A stretch of 64,000 nt of DNA from Plotosus lineatus (GCA_024760905.1 CM045731.1:51634501-51698500); one strand, 5' to 3'. Shown: positions 1-11,039, counted from the first letter of the stretch. The notes: generated from the sequence alone by a model not told the origin. Made by a program: numbers and translations.

Positions 1-217
1 ATTTTTATTTACTTTTTTTTTTTACAGCTAGTTAATTTATAACAGTCTATAAGCAAAAAATGTTTCTTATGTTTACGCACGTCTTTCACACTTAAGGTTG
101 GAGGACATCTAAGTGAATGCAAAATGGTAATACTTAGAAATGCGAGGAATACCCACACCCATGTCTTTATGCCGGCTATTGCCCTAAAGTCTGACAAGCT
201 CGAACCCAAGTGAACTG

Positions 218-545
218 AGTGAGAGATTTCCTTTCGGCTTTTTCCCTTTTTCAGTGGTCACCACAGTTAATGATTCACACATTTGATTTGGCATAGGTTT
301 TTACGCGAGGTATGTAAAAGAACCATTGCTGACTTTCGTTAAAAGAGTAGGCAACAAAGCTGTCAGCAATGGTTCTTTTACATGCCTCACACCATAGACA
401 GCGAGAGACATGGCTGACCTTTAATAACCCAGTTAGCTGCAATGGGGGGGACAGTGACAACTTTGTGGAGAGTGGGACTCGAACCCCCAACCTTAGGATC
501 AGCGATCCAGCACCCTATAGCACCAGGCCACCACTGCCCAACTCA
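218..545 (-). repeat. SINE family A, rearranged copy
   Basis: tRNA-derived SINE in minus orientation. The head with B-box-like sequence lies near 470-535 and the RTE-like 3' tail (CTTTCGGCTTTTTCCC) near 228-250. The body contains an internal inverted duplication (308-333 against 362-387), and the normal middle section is missing. Confidence 0.75.
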
Positions 546-559
546 AGTGAACTGAGTAG

Positions 560-1025
560 GGGGCACAAATGATTTAAGAAAGGTTCCCATGTTACATGAG
601 TACATAGAGCCAGGATGAACGCCACAGGGGTGACTAACATAGAGTCCACTGTCCCTTCAAACTGATCCAAATAAGACTTCAGTGATTTTTAAAGATTAAT
701 CTGGAATTAAAAACACTGACCAGTTAAAATACAGAAATCCTGTAAGTCATTCTTATGAGCACATATTTTAATTAAGCCTCTTAAAGCTCATAATGGTAAC
801 TTGCAACCCATTAGAAGTGTTTTGACTTTGTGCCTTGGAACGTATGTGGGTCTGCTTGACATGTCCCAATGCTTCAGAAATCGAATGTGCCTGCATGAGT
901 AGAATTTTAAATTTTAAGTGGGGTCAGGTGACTTGAAGATTGGGGTCACTAAATTTCCAAACCACCAAACTAGAGGTGGATATCACAAAATACAGTAATA
1001 TCCTGAAGACAGAATATACAAAGGG
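560..1025. other. No recognisable feature
   Basis: AT-rich sequence without coding potential or a repeat that I recognise. Confidence 0.5.
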
Positions 1026-1029
1026 ACTA

Positions 1030-1496
1030 CAGGGATCCCTCGCTACTTCGCACTTCAATTTATGCGCTTTCAGTGCGTCGTGTTTTTTTTTTAAATATTC
1101 ATTGAAATAAAAAATAAAGAAATTAGGGAAGAAAAGGGGAAAGGTTAAGGAAAATTCCACATAAACAAGGCCAATTATGCAAAAAAAAAAACCTTAAACA
1201 AAAAAAACCCACAATTTCCCATCAAATTACATTTTTGTGAGGTGCACATCTGCATGCACGCGTCTTTATGTGTCTGTATTTATATTTTATTTACATGTTA
1301 TGCATTATTTTTTAATGGTTAATTGTTATTATAAGCATATATAGCTTTGAATATGTATTTATTGATATTATATACACATATACATGTACGTATATGTCAG
1401 TCAGGGGGGTGGAGGTGGGTTGATCCTATTTCACGGATTTCAGTTATCGCGTGGGGATCTCGGTCCCAATTAACAGCGGAAAGTGAGGGATCCCTG
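1030..1496. mobile_element. Short Tigger/mariner-like element (MITE)
   Basis: Terminal inverted repeats CAGGGATCCCTCGCT and its near-complement AGTGAGGGATCCCTG bound 467 bp, with TA on both outer sides (1028-1029, 1497-1498). It has no open transposase, so it is a non-autonomous copy of a Tc1/mariner-superfamily element. The sequence near the right end (TATCGCGTGGGGATCTCGG) fits the Tigger type. Confidence 0.75.
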
Positions 1497-1544
1497 TACA
1501 GTATTCACTTCAGCGATATTCTCTTTCACTCACCTTATTACGGT

Positions 1545-1815
1545 TGTGAGGGGGGCCTGAAGCCTATCTCAGATTGACACTTGGAGAAGGTGGGGTACAC
1601 CCAGAACAGTTCACCACGTACACAACCCTTCGTACCGTTTCACACCTATTTGAAACAATTAATTTCCATAATATGCACTTGTTTGTACCACCAGTACCAG
1701 AGTACCAGAAAGAAACCCATATGGCAAGTGGAGAACATGTAAACTAAACAGAGTAACACCTGAGCCCAAGACCTGAACCCAGTGCCTTCGTACTGTGAGG
1801 CGAATGTGCTTGCAT
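1545..1815 (-). repeat. SINE family B, minus-strand copy
   Basis: Contains the complement of the family's body (GGGTGTACC block, TTTCCTCC block and CTCACAG head). The family has a tRNA-like head (CACGGTGGCATAGTGGTTAGC) and an L2-like tail ending in (GAAT)n. Confidence 0.65.
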
Positions 1816-1835
1816 ATTTTTAGATTGTCCCGGCC

Positions 1836-2060
1836 TTGCATGGGTTTTCCTCCTACAAACCAAAGACAAGCACATTAGTCAAAATGGCTATTCCAAATGG
1901 ATCCTAAGTGTGTGCATAAGTGTGAATGGTTGTGTGCATGTTTTTGATCTGCAAGTGATCTGGCAAGCTGTTCAGGGTGTACCCGACCATCACCTAGTGT
2001 CAGCTGAGATAGCCTCCCTGCGACCTATTAGGATCAACCAATTTGGCAATTGAGTGAGTG
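1836..2060 (+). repeat. SINE family B, plus-strand partial copy
   Basis: Starts inside the family at the GGGTTTTCCTCC block and runs through CAGGGTGTACCCGACC and CAGCTGAGATAG to a degenerate tail. Confidence 0.65.
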
Positions 2061-2162
2061 AGTTTCAAATGTCTAAAAAGTATTCTTTTTCATTTTAGAG
2101 CAAATCTGGAAGTCCAAACCTGGATTTATTTGATATCAGTCATGGAACACAAAATTCATCAG

Positions 2163-2316
2163 AGATGAAAATGTTGATGCTCTCTTTGGGAGTAATGAGG
2201 ATGGATAGGATCAGGAATGAGCACATCAGAGGGACAGCACATGTAAGATGTTTTGGAGACAAAGTCAGAGAGGCTAGATTAAGAAGGTTTGGACATGTAC
2301 AGAGGAGGGATAGTTA
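2163..2316 (+). mobile_element. RTE-type LINE fragment (3' coding region)
   Basis: Matches the part of the RTE element encoding EMKMLRFSLGVTRMDRIRNE through RLRWFGHVQRRD. It is truncated at both ends, lacking the conserved 3' tail. It lies about 65 bp upstream of pmel exon remnant 1. Confidence 0.8.
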
Positions 2317-2382
2317 ATATATTATAAAAAGAATCTACTAACTTACCCTTTTTTTTCAAGTGAATTGTTTTCCTATCTGCAG

Positions 2383-2529
2383 GTGGATAGGTGAAATTTG
2401 ATGTCCGTAATTATACACCAACTCTGACCGATGCTAAAATCATCTTTACTATTGATATTATCCTCCCAGACAACCGGCTGGTGTTGCCTAATGGAGAAGT
2501 TGTTTGGAGTTAAACCTGCTTTGTAACTG
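2383..2529 (+). pseudogene. pmel: pmel pseudogene, exon remnant 1 (N-terminal region)
   Basis: An acceptor (CTATCTGCAG) and donor (GTATGC) flank a segment reading VKFDVRNYTPTLTDAK, then IIFTIDIILPDN, then RLVLPNGEVVW. This matches the region of the melanosome amyloid protein PMEL after its signal peptide (xVxNDxPTLTGAK ... VLPDGxVIW). Two in-frame stops are present: TAG at 2388-2390, where the family has Gln (CAG), and TAA at 2511-2513, a few codons before the donor. No exon for the signal peptide is visible upstream. Confidence 0.8.
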
Positions 2530-2764
2530 GTATGCTTGAGAGTGCAATGCCATTATAGTATGTGTAATGTGTCGTGGGCTGATGCAAGGACAAAAAAAAT
2601 CACAGTTTCCATTTCCATTTGTAGTGGATCTGTCCACTGATACCATTTAGCAGCGCTTGTTTGCTCAATCACAATAGACTGTTCGTTTGTACTTGATCAT
2701 GGGCATGACACAAATTCATCCATTCATCCATTCATTCATCCATAAATGGTAATTTCTCTCTATG

Positions 2765-3495
2765 TTCTAATGTTAAATTTGGAGTTCCACAAGGCTCTGT
2801 CCTAGGCATGTTGTTTTGTTTCTCTGTAGATGCTCCCTTTGGGTAATAGTACTTGTAGTCATGGTATTACTGTACTTTTTGTTGTTATGCTAATGATACA
2901 GTTAAATATCTCAGCAAAGCCAGATCAGAGACATCAACTTAATAAATTTGAGAAATGTGTAAAGCACATTAGACACTGGATGCCTACTAACTTCCTCTTA
3001 TTAAACTCTGATAAGACAGAAGTACACACAGAAACACCCGAGCTGGGAATCAAACCCAGGACCGTCTAGCTGTGAGGCGGACATGCTAACCACCGCACCA
3101 CCATGCTGCTCATAATAGAAGCTCCTTTTCCACAATTATTTAGGACTTACAGGTGTGGTATAACCAACCAAACTATATTTTGCACTGTAATAAAGTTTCT
3201 ACTGTATATGGTTTGTATGGTTATGGTTCCACCCAAATGAGGATGGGTTTCCTTTTTGGGCCTGGTTCCTCTCAAAGTTTCTGCCTTGCATCTGCTAAGG
3301 GAGTTTTTCCTTGCTACTGTCGCCACAGACAACGGATATTAGAGATGTATGTGTAGGGATTGTAGAAAATGTTTAAATTTTTTGATACCTTGTAAACTCC
3401 TACATTTACCATGTAAAGCTGTTTTGTGACAATGGCAATTGTTAAAATCTTGACATAAATGAAACTGAATTGAAAAATTGAACTGAATTGAATCC
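2765..3495 (+). mobile_element. L2-type LINE, 3' part (RT fragment plus 3' UTR)
   Basis: VKFGVPQGSVLG (RT motif B) at about 2773 is followed by LNKFEKCVKHIRHWM and TNFLLLNSDKTE. The 3' UTR from 3150 has the conserved GGTTCCTCTCAAAGTTTCTGCC ... GGGAGTTTTTCCTTGC ... AAAGCTGTTTTGTGAC run ending in AATTGAATTG repeats, typical of teleost L2 elements. A minus-strand SINE B piece interrupts it at 3018-3110. Confidence 0.75.
3018..3110 (-). repeat. SINE family B head fragment
   Basis: Complement of the tRNA-like head and the CTGTGTGGAGTTT block, inside the L2 fragment. Confidence 0.6.
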
Positions 3496-3900
3496 ATTCA
3501 TTTCCTAAGCCTCTTAATCCTAATTAGGTCCGTGGGTAGGTAGGCGCTAATCTCAGCTGAATCTGGGTGAGGGCAGGGTACACTCTGAACAACTCGCAAG
3601 GCTATTGTAGGGCCAACACTCACATAACCATTCACACTCTCACTGAACAGTGATTTGGAACAGCTAATTTGCCGTAAACTGGAGTACATGAAGGAAACCC
3701 ACACAAGCACGGGGCAATATGCAAACATGCAAACTCCACACAGAAATACCCGAGCTGGGAATTGAACTGAGGGCCATCTTAGCCCAATTTGTGCAAAGGC
3801 GAGGTACACCCTGTAGAGCTTGCCATTCAGGGCATACATGCCTGGGTACCAAAGTACCAAGAGGAAACCCAGACAAACACGAGAAGCTAACCACTACTCT
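3480..3900 (-). repeat. SINE family B, minus-strand copy or copies
   Basis: Tail complement (CTCTTAATCCTAATTAGG) at 3510, GGGTACACTCTGAACA at 3578 and the CATGCAAACTCCACACAG block at 3725. A second partial piece continues from 3785 (GGTACACCCTGTAGAGC). Confidence 0.7.
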
Positions 3901-3944
3901 TCCATGTCACCTGATTTGTTTTTTATGTACTCATGGTATCAGGT

Positions 3945-4245
3945 AAAGGTAAAGTCTGTTGGGTTTTTTACACCCCAGCCATAGTGGCTCATCGGACCGG
4001 TGCTTATCCATAGTGTGAAGCAACTAGCAGTTCAACTCCTCCTGGATAGGATGCTAGGCCATCGCAGGTTACCTTCCCAGTGTATTTTTACTGATACCCA
4101 TTTATACTGCTGGGTGAACAGAGGCACACTTGTGGTTGAGACCTTGCCCAGGGGTCTTAGCACAGTGGGGGTCTAACGGGGATCTGAACACACAACCTCT
4201 CGATCATGAGCACAGCACCCCTAACCACTATGCTACCGGCCCCAC
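3945..4245 (-). repeat. SINE family C, minus-strand copy
   Basis: Full-length relative of the copy at 15645. The complement of the head (CCTAACCACTATGCTACCGGCCCC) is at the right and the AAAGTCTGTTGGGTT end at the left. Confidence 0.75.
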
Positions 4246-4480
4246 TCATGGTATATGAGCTGATATTAAAGTAGTCAAGTAGCCAATCAGAACACATTAC
4301 TGCTCATACCTTGTGGGTGAAAGCTTCTTATAATTGAACATATATAAAATTAATTATGGTTATCGACCCACTTTAATCTACCCCAAAATTGCAGCCTGAA
4401 GATCTTTCTACTTAAGCTAACAGAAACATGAATGGACAAGAGTTTGGTGCATAATTTCCACCACTCTTTAGGTTTTAATG

Positions 4481-4705
4481 GGCAGTGGACAGTAGTGATT
4501 CAGTGGTAAAGGTTCAGGGATACTGATCAAAAGGTTATTGGTTCAAGGCCCAGTACCACCAAGCTGCCACTGATGGGTATTTGAGCAAGCCCCTTATCTC
4601 TCTACTTACCATTACAGTATATGAATTAGATATGTATATGTAACATGTAAGTTGCTCTGGATTAAGGTCTCTATCAGAATGCTGTAAATATACAGTAAAT
4701 GTTCA
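4481..4705 (+). repeat. SINE family D, plus-strand copy
   Basis: tRNA-like head (GTGATTCAGTGGTAAAGG ... GGTTCAAGGCCC) followed by CAAGCTGCCACTG and TTGAGCAAGCCCCTTA. The tail GTTGCTCTGGATTAAGG ... GCTGTAAATATACAGTAAATG is a common teleost SINE end. Confidence 0.65.
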
Positions 4706-4824
4706 TGCAAATCTCTGAGAATAAAAATCTGTAAAATGAATACATTTCTGTGTTCAGCACTTCCAGGATCAAATAGTATCTACTAGCCTAATTATCTTGA
4801 ACTTTTCTGACAAACATCTAAGGA

Positions 4825-7093
4825 ACTGCGCGCCATCAGTGCTGTTAACCAACAGGGTGCAGGTGGAAATTGGACTACTGTTGGTTGAAGACGTCGAAGA
4901 AGGAGAGGCGGGAGGCGTGTCCGTAGGCAGAGAGAGAAGAGGAAAGGCATGAGTCTAGCACTGAAAGTAGGGACTTTGAATGTTGGAACTATGACAAGAT
5001 GACAAAAAGGATGGAAATGGCTGTGGTAAATACTTTCTTCTAGAAGAAACAGGAGCATAGGGTGACTTATGAAAGCAGAGGTAAGAGCACACAGGTAGAC
5101 TACATCTTGTGTAGGCGATGTAATTTGAAGCACTGCAAAGTAGTAGTGGGTGAGAGTGTTGCCAAACAGCATAGGATGGTGGTGTGCAGGATGACGCTGA
5201 TGGTGAGGAAGGTGAAGAAGGCAAAGGCAGAGCAGAAGACAAAGTGGTGAAAGCTGAAAAATGAAGATTGTCGGGTTGTCTTCAAGGAGGAGTTGAAACA
5301 GGCTTTGGGTGGTCAGGAAGTGCTTCCAGATGGCTGGGCAACTACAGCCAATGTGATCAGGAGACAGGTAGGAGAATACTTGGTGTGTCATCTGGAAGGA
5401 GAGTAGATAAGGAGACTTGGTGGTGGAATGAGGAAGTGCAGGAGTGTGTACAAAGGAAGAGGTTAGCTAAGAAGAAGTGGGACATTGAGAGGACCGAAGA
5501 GAGTAAACAGGAGTACAGGGCGACACAGCGTAAGGCGATGGTAGCGGTGTCAAAGGCCAAACAGAGGGCATATGATGACTTGTATGCTAGGTTGGAAAGT
5601 AAAGAGGGAGAAAATGATTTATACAGGTTGGCACAGCAGAGAAACAGAGATGGGAAGGACGTGCAGCAAGTTAGAGTGATTAAGGACAGAGAGGGAAATG
5701 TATTGACTGATGACAGAAGTGTGCTGGGAAGATGGAAAGAGTACTTTGAAGAGCAACAAGGTCTTAGAGAGTGAGAGGATGCCAGAGGATTGGAGAAGTG
5801 TGATGGTGGCCATTTTTAAGAACAAGGGAGATGTGCAATAGTTGTGGCAACTACAGAGGGATAAAGTTGATGAGCCATACGATGAAGTTATGGGAAAGAA
5901 TAGTGGAAGCTAGACTAAGGGCAGAGGTCAGCATTTGTTAACAACAGTTTGGTTTCATGCCAATAAAGAGCACCACAGATGCATTGTTTGCCTTGAGGAT
6001 GTTAATAGAGAAGTACAGAGAAGTTCAGAGGGAGCTGCATTGTGCCTTTGTGGATCTGGAGAAAGCATATGACAGGGTGCTGAGAGAGGAACTGTGGTAC
6101 TGCATGAGGAAGTCTGGAGTGGCAGAGAAGTAAGTTAGAGTGGTGCAGGACATGTATGAGAGATGTAAGACAGTGGTGAGGTTTGCTGTCGGTGTGTCAG
6201 AAGAGTTCAAGGTGGAGGTGGGACTGCATCAAGGTTCAGATCTGAGCCCCTTCTTGTTTGCGTAGGTGATGGACAGGCTGAAAGACGAGGTCAGACAAGA
6301 TTCCCCATGGACTATGATGTTTGCAGATGACATTGTGATCTGTAGTGAGAGCAGAGAACAAGTGCACGAAAATCTAGAGAGGTGGAGGTATGCCCTGGAA
6401 AGGAGGGGAATGAAGGTTAACCTCAGTAAGACAGAATACATGTGTATGAATGACAAGGACTCAAGAGGAATGGTGAGGTTACAGGGAGCAGAGATAAGAA
6501 AGGTGGAGGATTTTAAGTACTTAGGCTCAACAATCCAGAGCAGTGGAGAGTGTGGAACAGTGGTGAAGAAGCATGTGCAGGCAGGTTGGAATGGTTGGAG
6601 AAAAGTGGGGTGTGTGATAGGAGGGTATCGGCAAGAATGAAAGGAAAAGTGTACAAGACAGTGATGAGGCCAGCGATGTTGTATGGTTTAAAAACAATGG
6701 CCTTGGGGAAAAGACAGGAGGCAGAGCTGGAGGTAGCAGAGATGAAAATGTTGAGGTTCTCTTTGGGAGTAAAGAAGATGGATAGGATTAGGAATGAGCA
6801 CATCAGAGGGACAGCACATGTAAGACGTTTTGGAGACAAAGTCAGAGAGGCTAGATTGAGATGGTTTGGACATGTACAGAGGAGGGATAGTGAGTATATT
6901 GGTAGTAGGATGCTGAGGTTGGAACTACCAGGCAGAAAGCTTAGAGGAAGACCAAAGAGACGATTCATGGATGTGGTAAAGGAGGACATGAAGGTCGTTG
7001 GTGTAAGAGAAGACAATGCAAAGGATCGGGTGAGATGGAGGCAGATGATTCGCTGTGGCGACTCCTGAAGAGAAAAGCCGAAAGGAGAAGAAG
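4825..7093 (+). mobile_element. RTE-type LINE copy 1, internally deleted, inside pmel
   Basis: 5' UTR, endonuclease start (GTLNVGTM) and reverse transcriptase (MMFADDIVICSE at about 6316) are recognisable. Parts of the endonuclease (at about 4998) and of the linker (at about 5750) are deleted, and several stops interrupt the frame. It ends in the tail CGCTGTGGCGACTCCTGAAG. A 9-bp target-site duplication, ATCTAAGGA, flanks it (4816-4824 and 7094-7102). The right copy spans the splice acceptor of pmel exon remnant 2. Confidence 0.88.
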
Positions 7094-7100
7094 ATCTAAG

Positions 7101-7222
7101 GAGTGAGCCTGTATACACTCAGGAACCTGTTGAAGAGCAGTATGCTATTTTTCCTGATGGCTCTCTGTTTAACAAGTGTGGAAACCTAAAACCAGTCTAT
7201 GTGTATGTGTGGAAAATCTATG
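7101..7222 (+). pseudogene. pmel: pmel pseudogene, exon remnant 2
   Basis: Reads SEPVYTQEP ... YAIFPDGSLF ... PVYVYVWKIYG, matching the PMEL segment QPVYPQ ... IFPDG ... FVYVWKTWG. It is open and ends at a good donor (GGTAAGTTG). Its first bases are part of the target-site duplication of the RTE LINE just upstream, so the LINE landed on the splice acceptor. Confidence 0.82.
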
Positions 7223-8036
7223 GTAAGTTGATCTGATTTAAAAGTGGACAGTATTTTGAAATAAATGGATAGTAATAGCATTTATGGTACTAGTCAAAAC
7301 AACAAATATGATAGCAGTCACCTTTTAAGTCATTTAGAAATTGTGGGTGTGTCAAGTCTGAAAACAGTTTTTCAGTCAAAGGAGGGTTCAGGGTCGGACT
7401 CATCTGAAATCAAGATAGTTTTAGATTTGTCTTTGACTTGGACTCATTGGGAATTATATTAAGACTTATATCAGTGTTGGCTATTGGTCTTGCCAAACAG
7501 TCACTTGGATTTCAACTGAGGCCATCTGCCTTCGAAAAAAAAAATCATTAAAAAAAAGTGTAAGATGATCATCTTAAAGGAAATATAAAAAGACACAGCC
7601 AAGGAAATAATCAGGACACCACTTTCACTTGGGATACCCATTAAAATTACAGCTCCCTAGCTGTATACTGTGTCTCTATCATCAGACAGAACTTTTAATC
7701 AGGTAAGTAATTTCTCTTAAAGAGGACTCTGTCACTCTCATTTGGCTGTGACGTGGTCTCAAACCTCACTGCTTGACCTAGACCCAAACTTGCCATTCCA
7801 AGTCTTGGAGTTGAGAGAGTTCGTCTTGACTACAGTTCTGATATAGAAGCAATAATGTATTAGATGATTGAGTACTTTAATATAAAGATGCAGCCAGCAC
7901 TATTGTCAGAGGTACTGGAATAGTTCTGGTATAGAGCATGCATCAACTTCTGACCAACCAGAGTCAATCATTCATTTAAAAGCCCATAAAGATCAATATG
8001 TCCTATTTGTAGCTTCAGTTTCCTTTGTTCTTATAG

Positions 8037-8198
8037 GTAAATACTGGCAGGTGTGTGATGGTCGATCGTCCTCTCTGACCATCAGCACTGAAGGCATCCC
8101 ACCAGGCTACTATGAAATGGATGTGGTGATTTATCACTACAGAAGGAAAGACAGATTTATTCCCATTGGCTATGGTTCCACAGAGTTCTACATCACTG
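8037..8198 (+). pseudogene. pmel: pmel pseudogene, exon remnant 3 (donor lost)
   Basis: After the acceptor TTCTTATAG the frame reads GKYWQVCDG, SSSLTISTEG, YYEMDVVIYHY, RFIPIGYGSTEFYITD. This is the PMEL segment just before the PKD domain (GQYWQV ... MEVTVYHRR ... YVPLAHSSSAFTITD). The frame is open and in phase with remnant 2. The donor should be GTGAGC at 8199 but reads ATGAGC, so the splice site is lost by a single G-to-A change. A large CCAT/TCTA microsatellite follows in the intron. Confidence 0.85.
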
Positions 8199-8210
8199 AT
8201 GAGCATCTAT

Positions 8211-8343
8211 CCATCTGCTCATCCATCCATCCATCCATCCATCCATCTATCCATCCATCTATCCATCCATCCACCAATCATCCAACTATCAATTCATTCA
8301 TTCACTCATTCATCCATCTATCTACCCATCCACCCACCCATTC

Positions 8344-8426
<83 letters not shown>

Positions 8427-8690
8427 CACCAAACCATACATCTATCCATCCATCCAACCATCCATATACTCACTAATTACCCAAATATCCATCCTTTCAT
8501 TCATTCATTCATTCATCCATCCATCCACCCACCCATTCAAACACCTGTCTGTCTGTCCATCCATTCATCCATCAATGCATCCACCCACCCAGCCACCCAA
8601 CCATTTATCTGTCAACCCATCTACACCCCATCTACCCAACCATTCATTCATTCATCCATCCATCCAATCACCCAACTGTCTGTCTGAAAA
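8211..8690. repeat. CCAT/TCTA/CATT microsatellite
   Basis: Mixed tetranucleotide array: CCAT-type units, then about 19 pure TCTA units (8345-8425), then CATT/CCAT units again. Long open frames across it are only repeat translations. Confidence 0.97.
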
Positions 8691-8733
8691 AAAAGCAATT
8701 TTATGAAAAAATGTCTTTCCCCTTCTGTTTCAG

Positions 8734-8945
8734 ACCAGACTCATTTGCTGTCCCTCTCACATAAGTCAATGATAAAAAATGAAGATGACCAGATATTTAC
8801 ACAAAACCGTCTTATTGCCATAATCATTGCTATCCATGACCCCAATTCTTACCTTGCCAACTGTGATATTACATTAAACTAGATACCAGCACTGCTGTGT
8901 GATTCACTCAGGAATTGTGACACAGCTAAGCCTGATGGCTGAAAA
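8734..8945 (+). pseudogene. pmel: pmel pseudogene, exon remnant 4 (PKD domain, broken)
   Basis: Acceptor TTCTGTTTCAG, then DQTHLLSLSHKSM ... IFTQNRLIAIIIAIHDPNSY ... LANCDITLN, matching the start of the PMEL PKD domain (DQVPFSVSVSQ ... [21 protein letters not shown]). The invariant Trp of TWDFGD is replaced by TAG at 8880-8882. Downstream only a frameshifted echo of GDSSG...ISREL can be made out, with further TGA stops. Confidence 0.8.
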
Positions 8946-9089
8946 TAGTCAAACTTCAACCTGTAAATGCAGCCCTTGTAATCAAATAATGCTGAATAAA
9001 TTTAATTGTGTTAAAAGTTCATTTCATTCCTGTTCCAGTGGTACCAAATTCAGCCATGTTCATAGAAAAAGATCATTTCAATTTTAGAC

Positions 9090-10000
9090 TGAGTTTGTGC
9101 TGATTTTTTCACGAACCTTGATTACAGCGCCTTTGTTTTGATGAGATCTCAAATGTACTGCACCTCTGTTGCAAGGCATCATCCATGAAACCGGCTCTCA
9201 CTTCACGGTGATATGATGCATGTGGTCTAAACCATTATCGTATTCAGCATTGAATCCCCAGCTTTCCAGCTAAACCCGGTTTGTCAGGGCTATATTTCGC
9301 CATCTTTTTTTTAAACCTCATATCTATAAATATCCCCAAGAAGATTTCCAGTTATTTATGAATTGGTAAAATATAACCCTGATAAAGTAGGCACCACAGT
9401 TTAGAAATTTTTGTCTAGTTTACAAGGGAATTTGAATCAAGCTCAAGAATAAACTGCCGCTATGCACAAAGCAATTTAATTGCGGGTCCCCCTAAAAAAA
9501 GTGGTATTGACGATCACACAAGACGGCCGAAACCAGGAGACCGTCATTTCTGATCTATTTATTCCATACCTGGGTGAGTAATATATATTTCTACAATCGG
9601 AATATACCCTTTATTGTGTATAGAATTTTACAATGCAGCTGCTTTGTTGAAATCTTGCAATAAATATAGACTTTGACTCCAAAGTGATCAGCTCACTCGG
9701 CTTGCTAGTTTAACATGAATGGAATTGGCACTTCCGACTTCTGGCAGATTTTTATTTAATTTATGGTGTCTAATTTCAAAATCAACAGATAAGACATGTT
9801 CTTCAGGTGTAAATTAAGACTCCTACTTAGTCTGAGACTATTTAAGAGCGTGTTGATGTAGAAATCTTACTTTTAGAATAGTGTGTCATTGTGAAAAATT
9901 TGCAAAGTTGCTATAATAAATATCATAACATATGCTAATATGTAATGTTATACTAGTATATGTAATATTATTATTAAACATTAGTAAAAATTCCCAGTGC
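9090..10000. other. No recognisable feature
   Basis: Mostly AT-rich. I see no coding, tRNA-like or terminal-repeat signal. Confidence 0.45.
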
Positions 10001-10255
10001 AGTTAACTGGGTTAACAAAGGCCGGCCATGTCTCTCACTCTTTATGGTGTGAGGCATGTAAAAGAACCATTGCTGTCTTTTGACAAGAGTCGCTACAAAG
10101 CTATCAGCGTGTTTCTGCCCTGCGATGGCCTGGCGAGCTGTCCAGGGTGTACTCTGCCCTCACCCGGAGTCGAGTGAGATGGGCGCCAGCCTCCCCATGA
10201 CCCAAATTAGTATTAAGCGGTTACAGAAAATGAACTGATGATGAACATAAGTAAT
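10000..10255 (+). repeat. Chimeric SINE: family A body joined to L2-like tail
   Basis: Family A sequence (AACTGGGTTAACAAAGG ... CATGTAAAAGAACCATTGCTG ... CAGCGTGTTTCTG) runs directly into the family B end (CCTGCGATGGCCTGGCGAGC, CAGGGTGTACTCTGCC, TAGTATTAAGCGGTTACAG). Confidence 0.75.
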
Positions 10256-10584
10256 CAGTAAACAAACATACGTGCAGTGTCTGTAACGAGTCAGAATTTC
10301 CGACTTTTGTCGGATTTCAAAAAAATTGTCGGATAAAGTCGGATTTTTATGTTATTTTATGCCGTTTTCTAAGAAAAAATAATATCACCCGTAACCATGC
10401 TCGTTTGACATGTTTTGTATGTAAGTAACCATGGTTACTCCCCCGGGCCCGTGCGCTCACATGCACTCATACATGGTTTTCAGTGCGAGTCTTAGTAACT
10501 GTTGGAACGGCTCTCTGAACTCTTGCTATGCTCTCTCATAAGACGTTGATTTATTTAGCGCCATATTGGTTTTTCTGAAAATCC

Positions 10585-10860
10585 GTGATCGATCGTGCAT
10601 GCAACATTGCCAAGAATTCCAGCATGGTTTTACACTTTTCACCAGATTTATTAAAGACTTCCGATCCCAATGGTGGAGTTTATGGGGACTGGCTCATTAA
10701 GAAAGATGAGTTTCACATCACATGCATATTTTGCAAATGTAATATTTGTATAAAAGAGGGTGAAAAGGCACTTGGCAAACATAGCTCTACAAACAAGCAC
10801 AAGAAAGCAACTAAATCCCAATCGGGAAGCCAGAGTATTGTTAATTTATTTATTTTGTAA
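10585..10860 (+). pseudogene. Transposase fragment with BED-like zinc finger
   Basis: Open frame of 91 codons reading NGGVYGDWLIKKDEFHITC, IFCKCNICIKEGEKALGKHS, STNKHKKATKSQ. The pattern C-x2-C ... H-x5-H with an upstream DWL is the N-terminal finger of hAT-like transposases and their fish relatives. Nothing downstream encodes a catalytic domain, so this is a remnant or a captured finger. No host gene is suggested. Confidence 0.6.
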
Positions 10861-11039
10861 AATTGTTTAAAATGTTTAACATTCAGATAATGTTATGTTT
10901 TTTGTGCCAAACAAGTTAGTTGTTATGATATTGATGAAACATAGTATTGTAAAACCGAATCTCCACTTGAAATACTCAATACTGGAATAACGGTACATTA
11001 TGATTTTGAGGTTTTTTTTTGCATTTGACAAAAACAATG

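Noticed and set aside
3498..3860. 120-codon minus-strand open frame
   Set aside because: It lies entirely in SINE family B sequence and has no protein-like features.
8340..8430. CRISPR-like regular repeat
   Set aside because: A pure tetranucleotide microsatellite without spacers, in eukaryotic DNA.
8051..8687. Open frames of 141 and 173 codons rich in Ile, His, Pro and Ser
   Set aside because: They are translations of the CCAT/TCTA microsatellite. Only the first 50 or so codons of the 8051 frame belong to a pmel exon.
2383..8945. GPNMB instead of PMEL as the source of the exon remnants
   Set aside because: The motifs YWQV, IFPDG, DCVIYRYGxFST and LFIGG with ALATG fit PMEL, and GPNMB differs at most of these positions.
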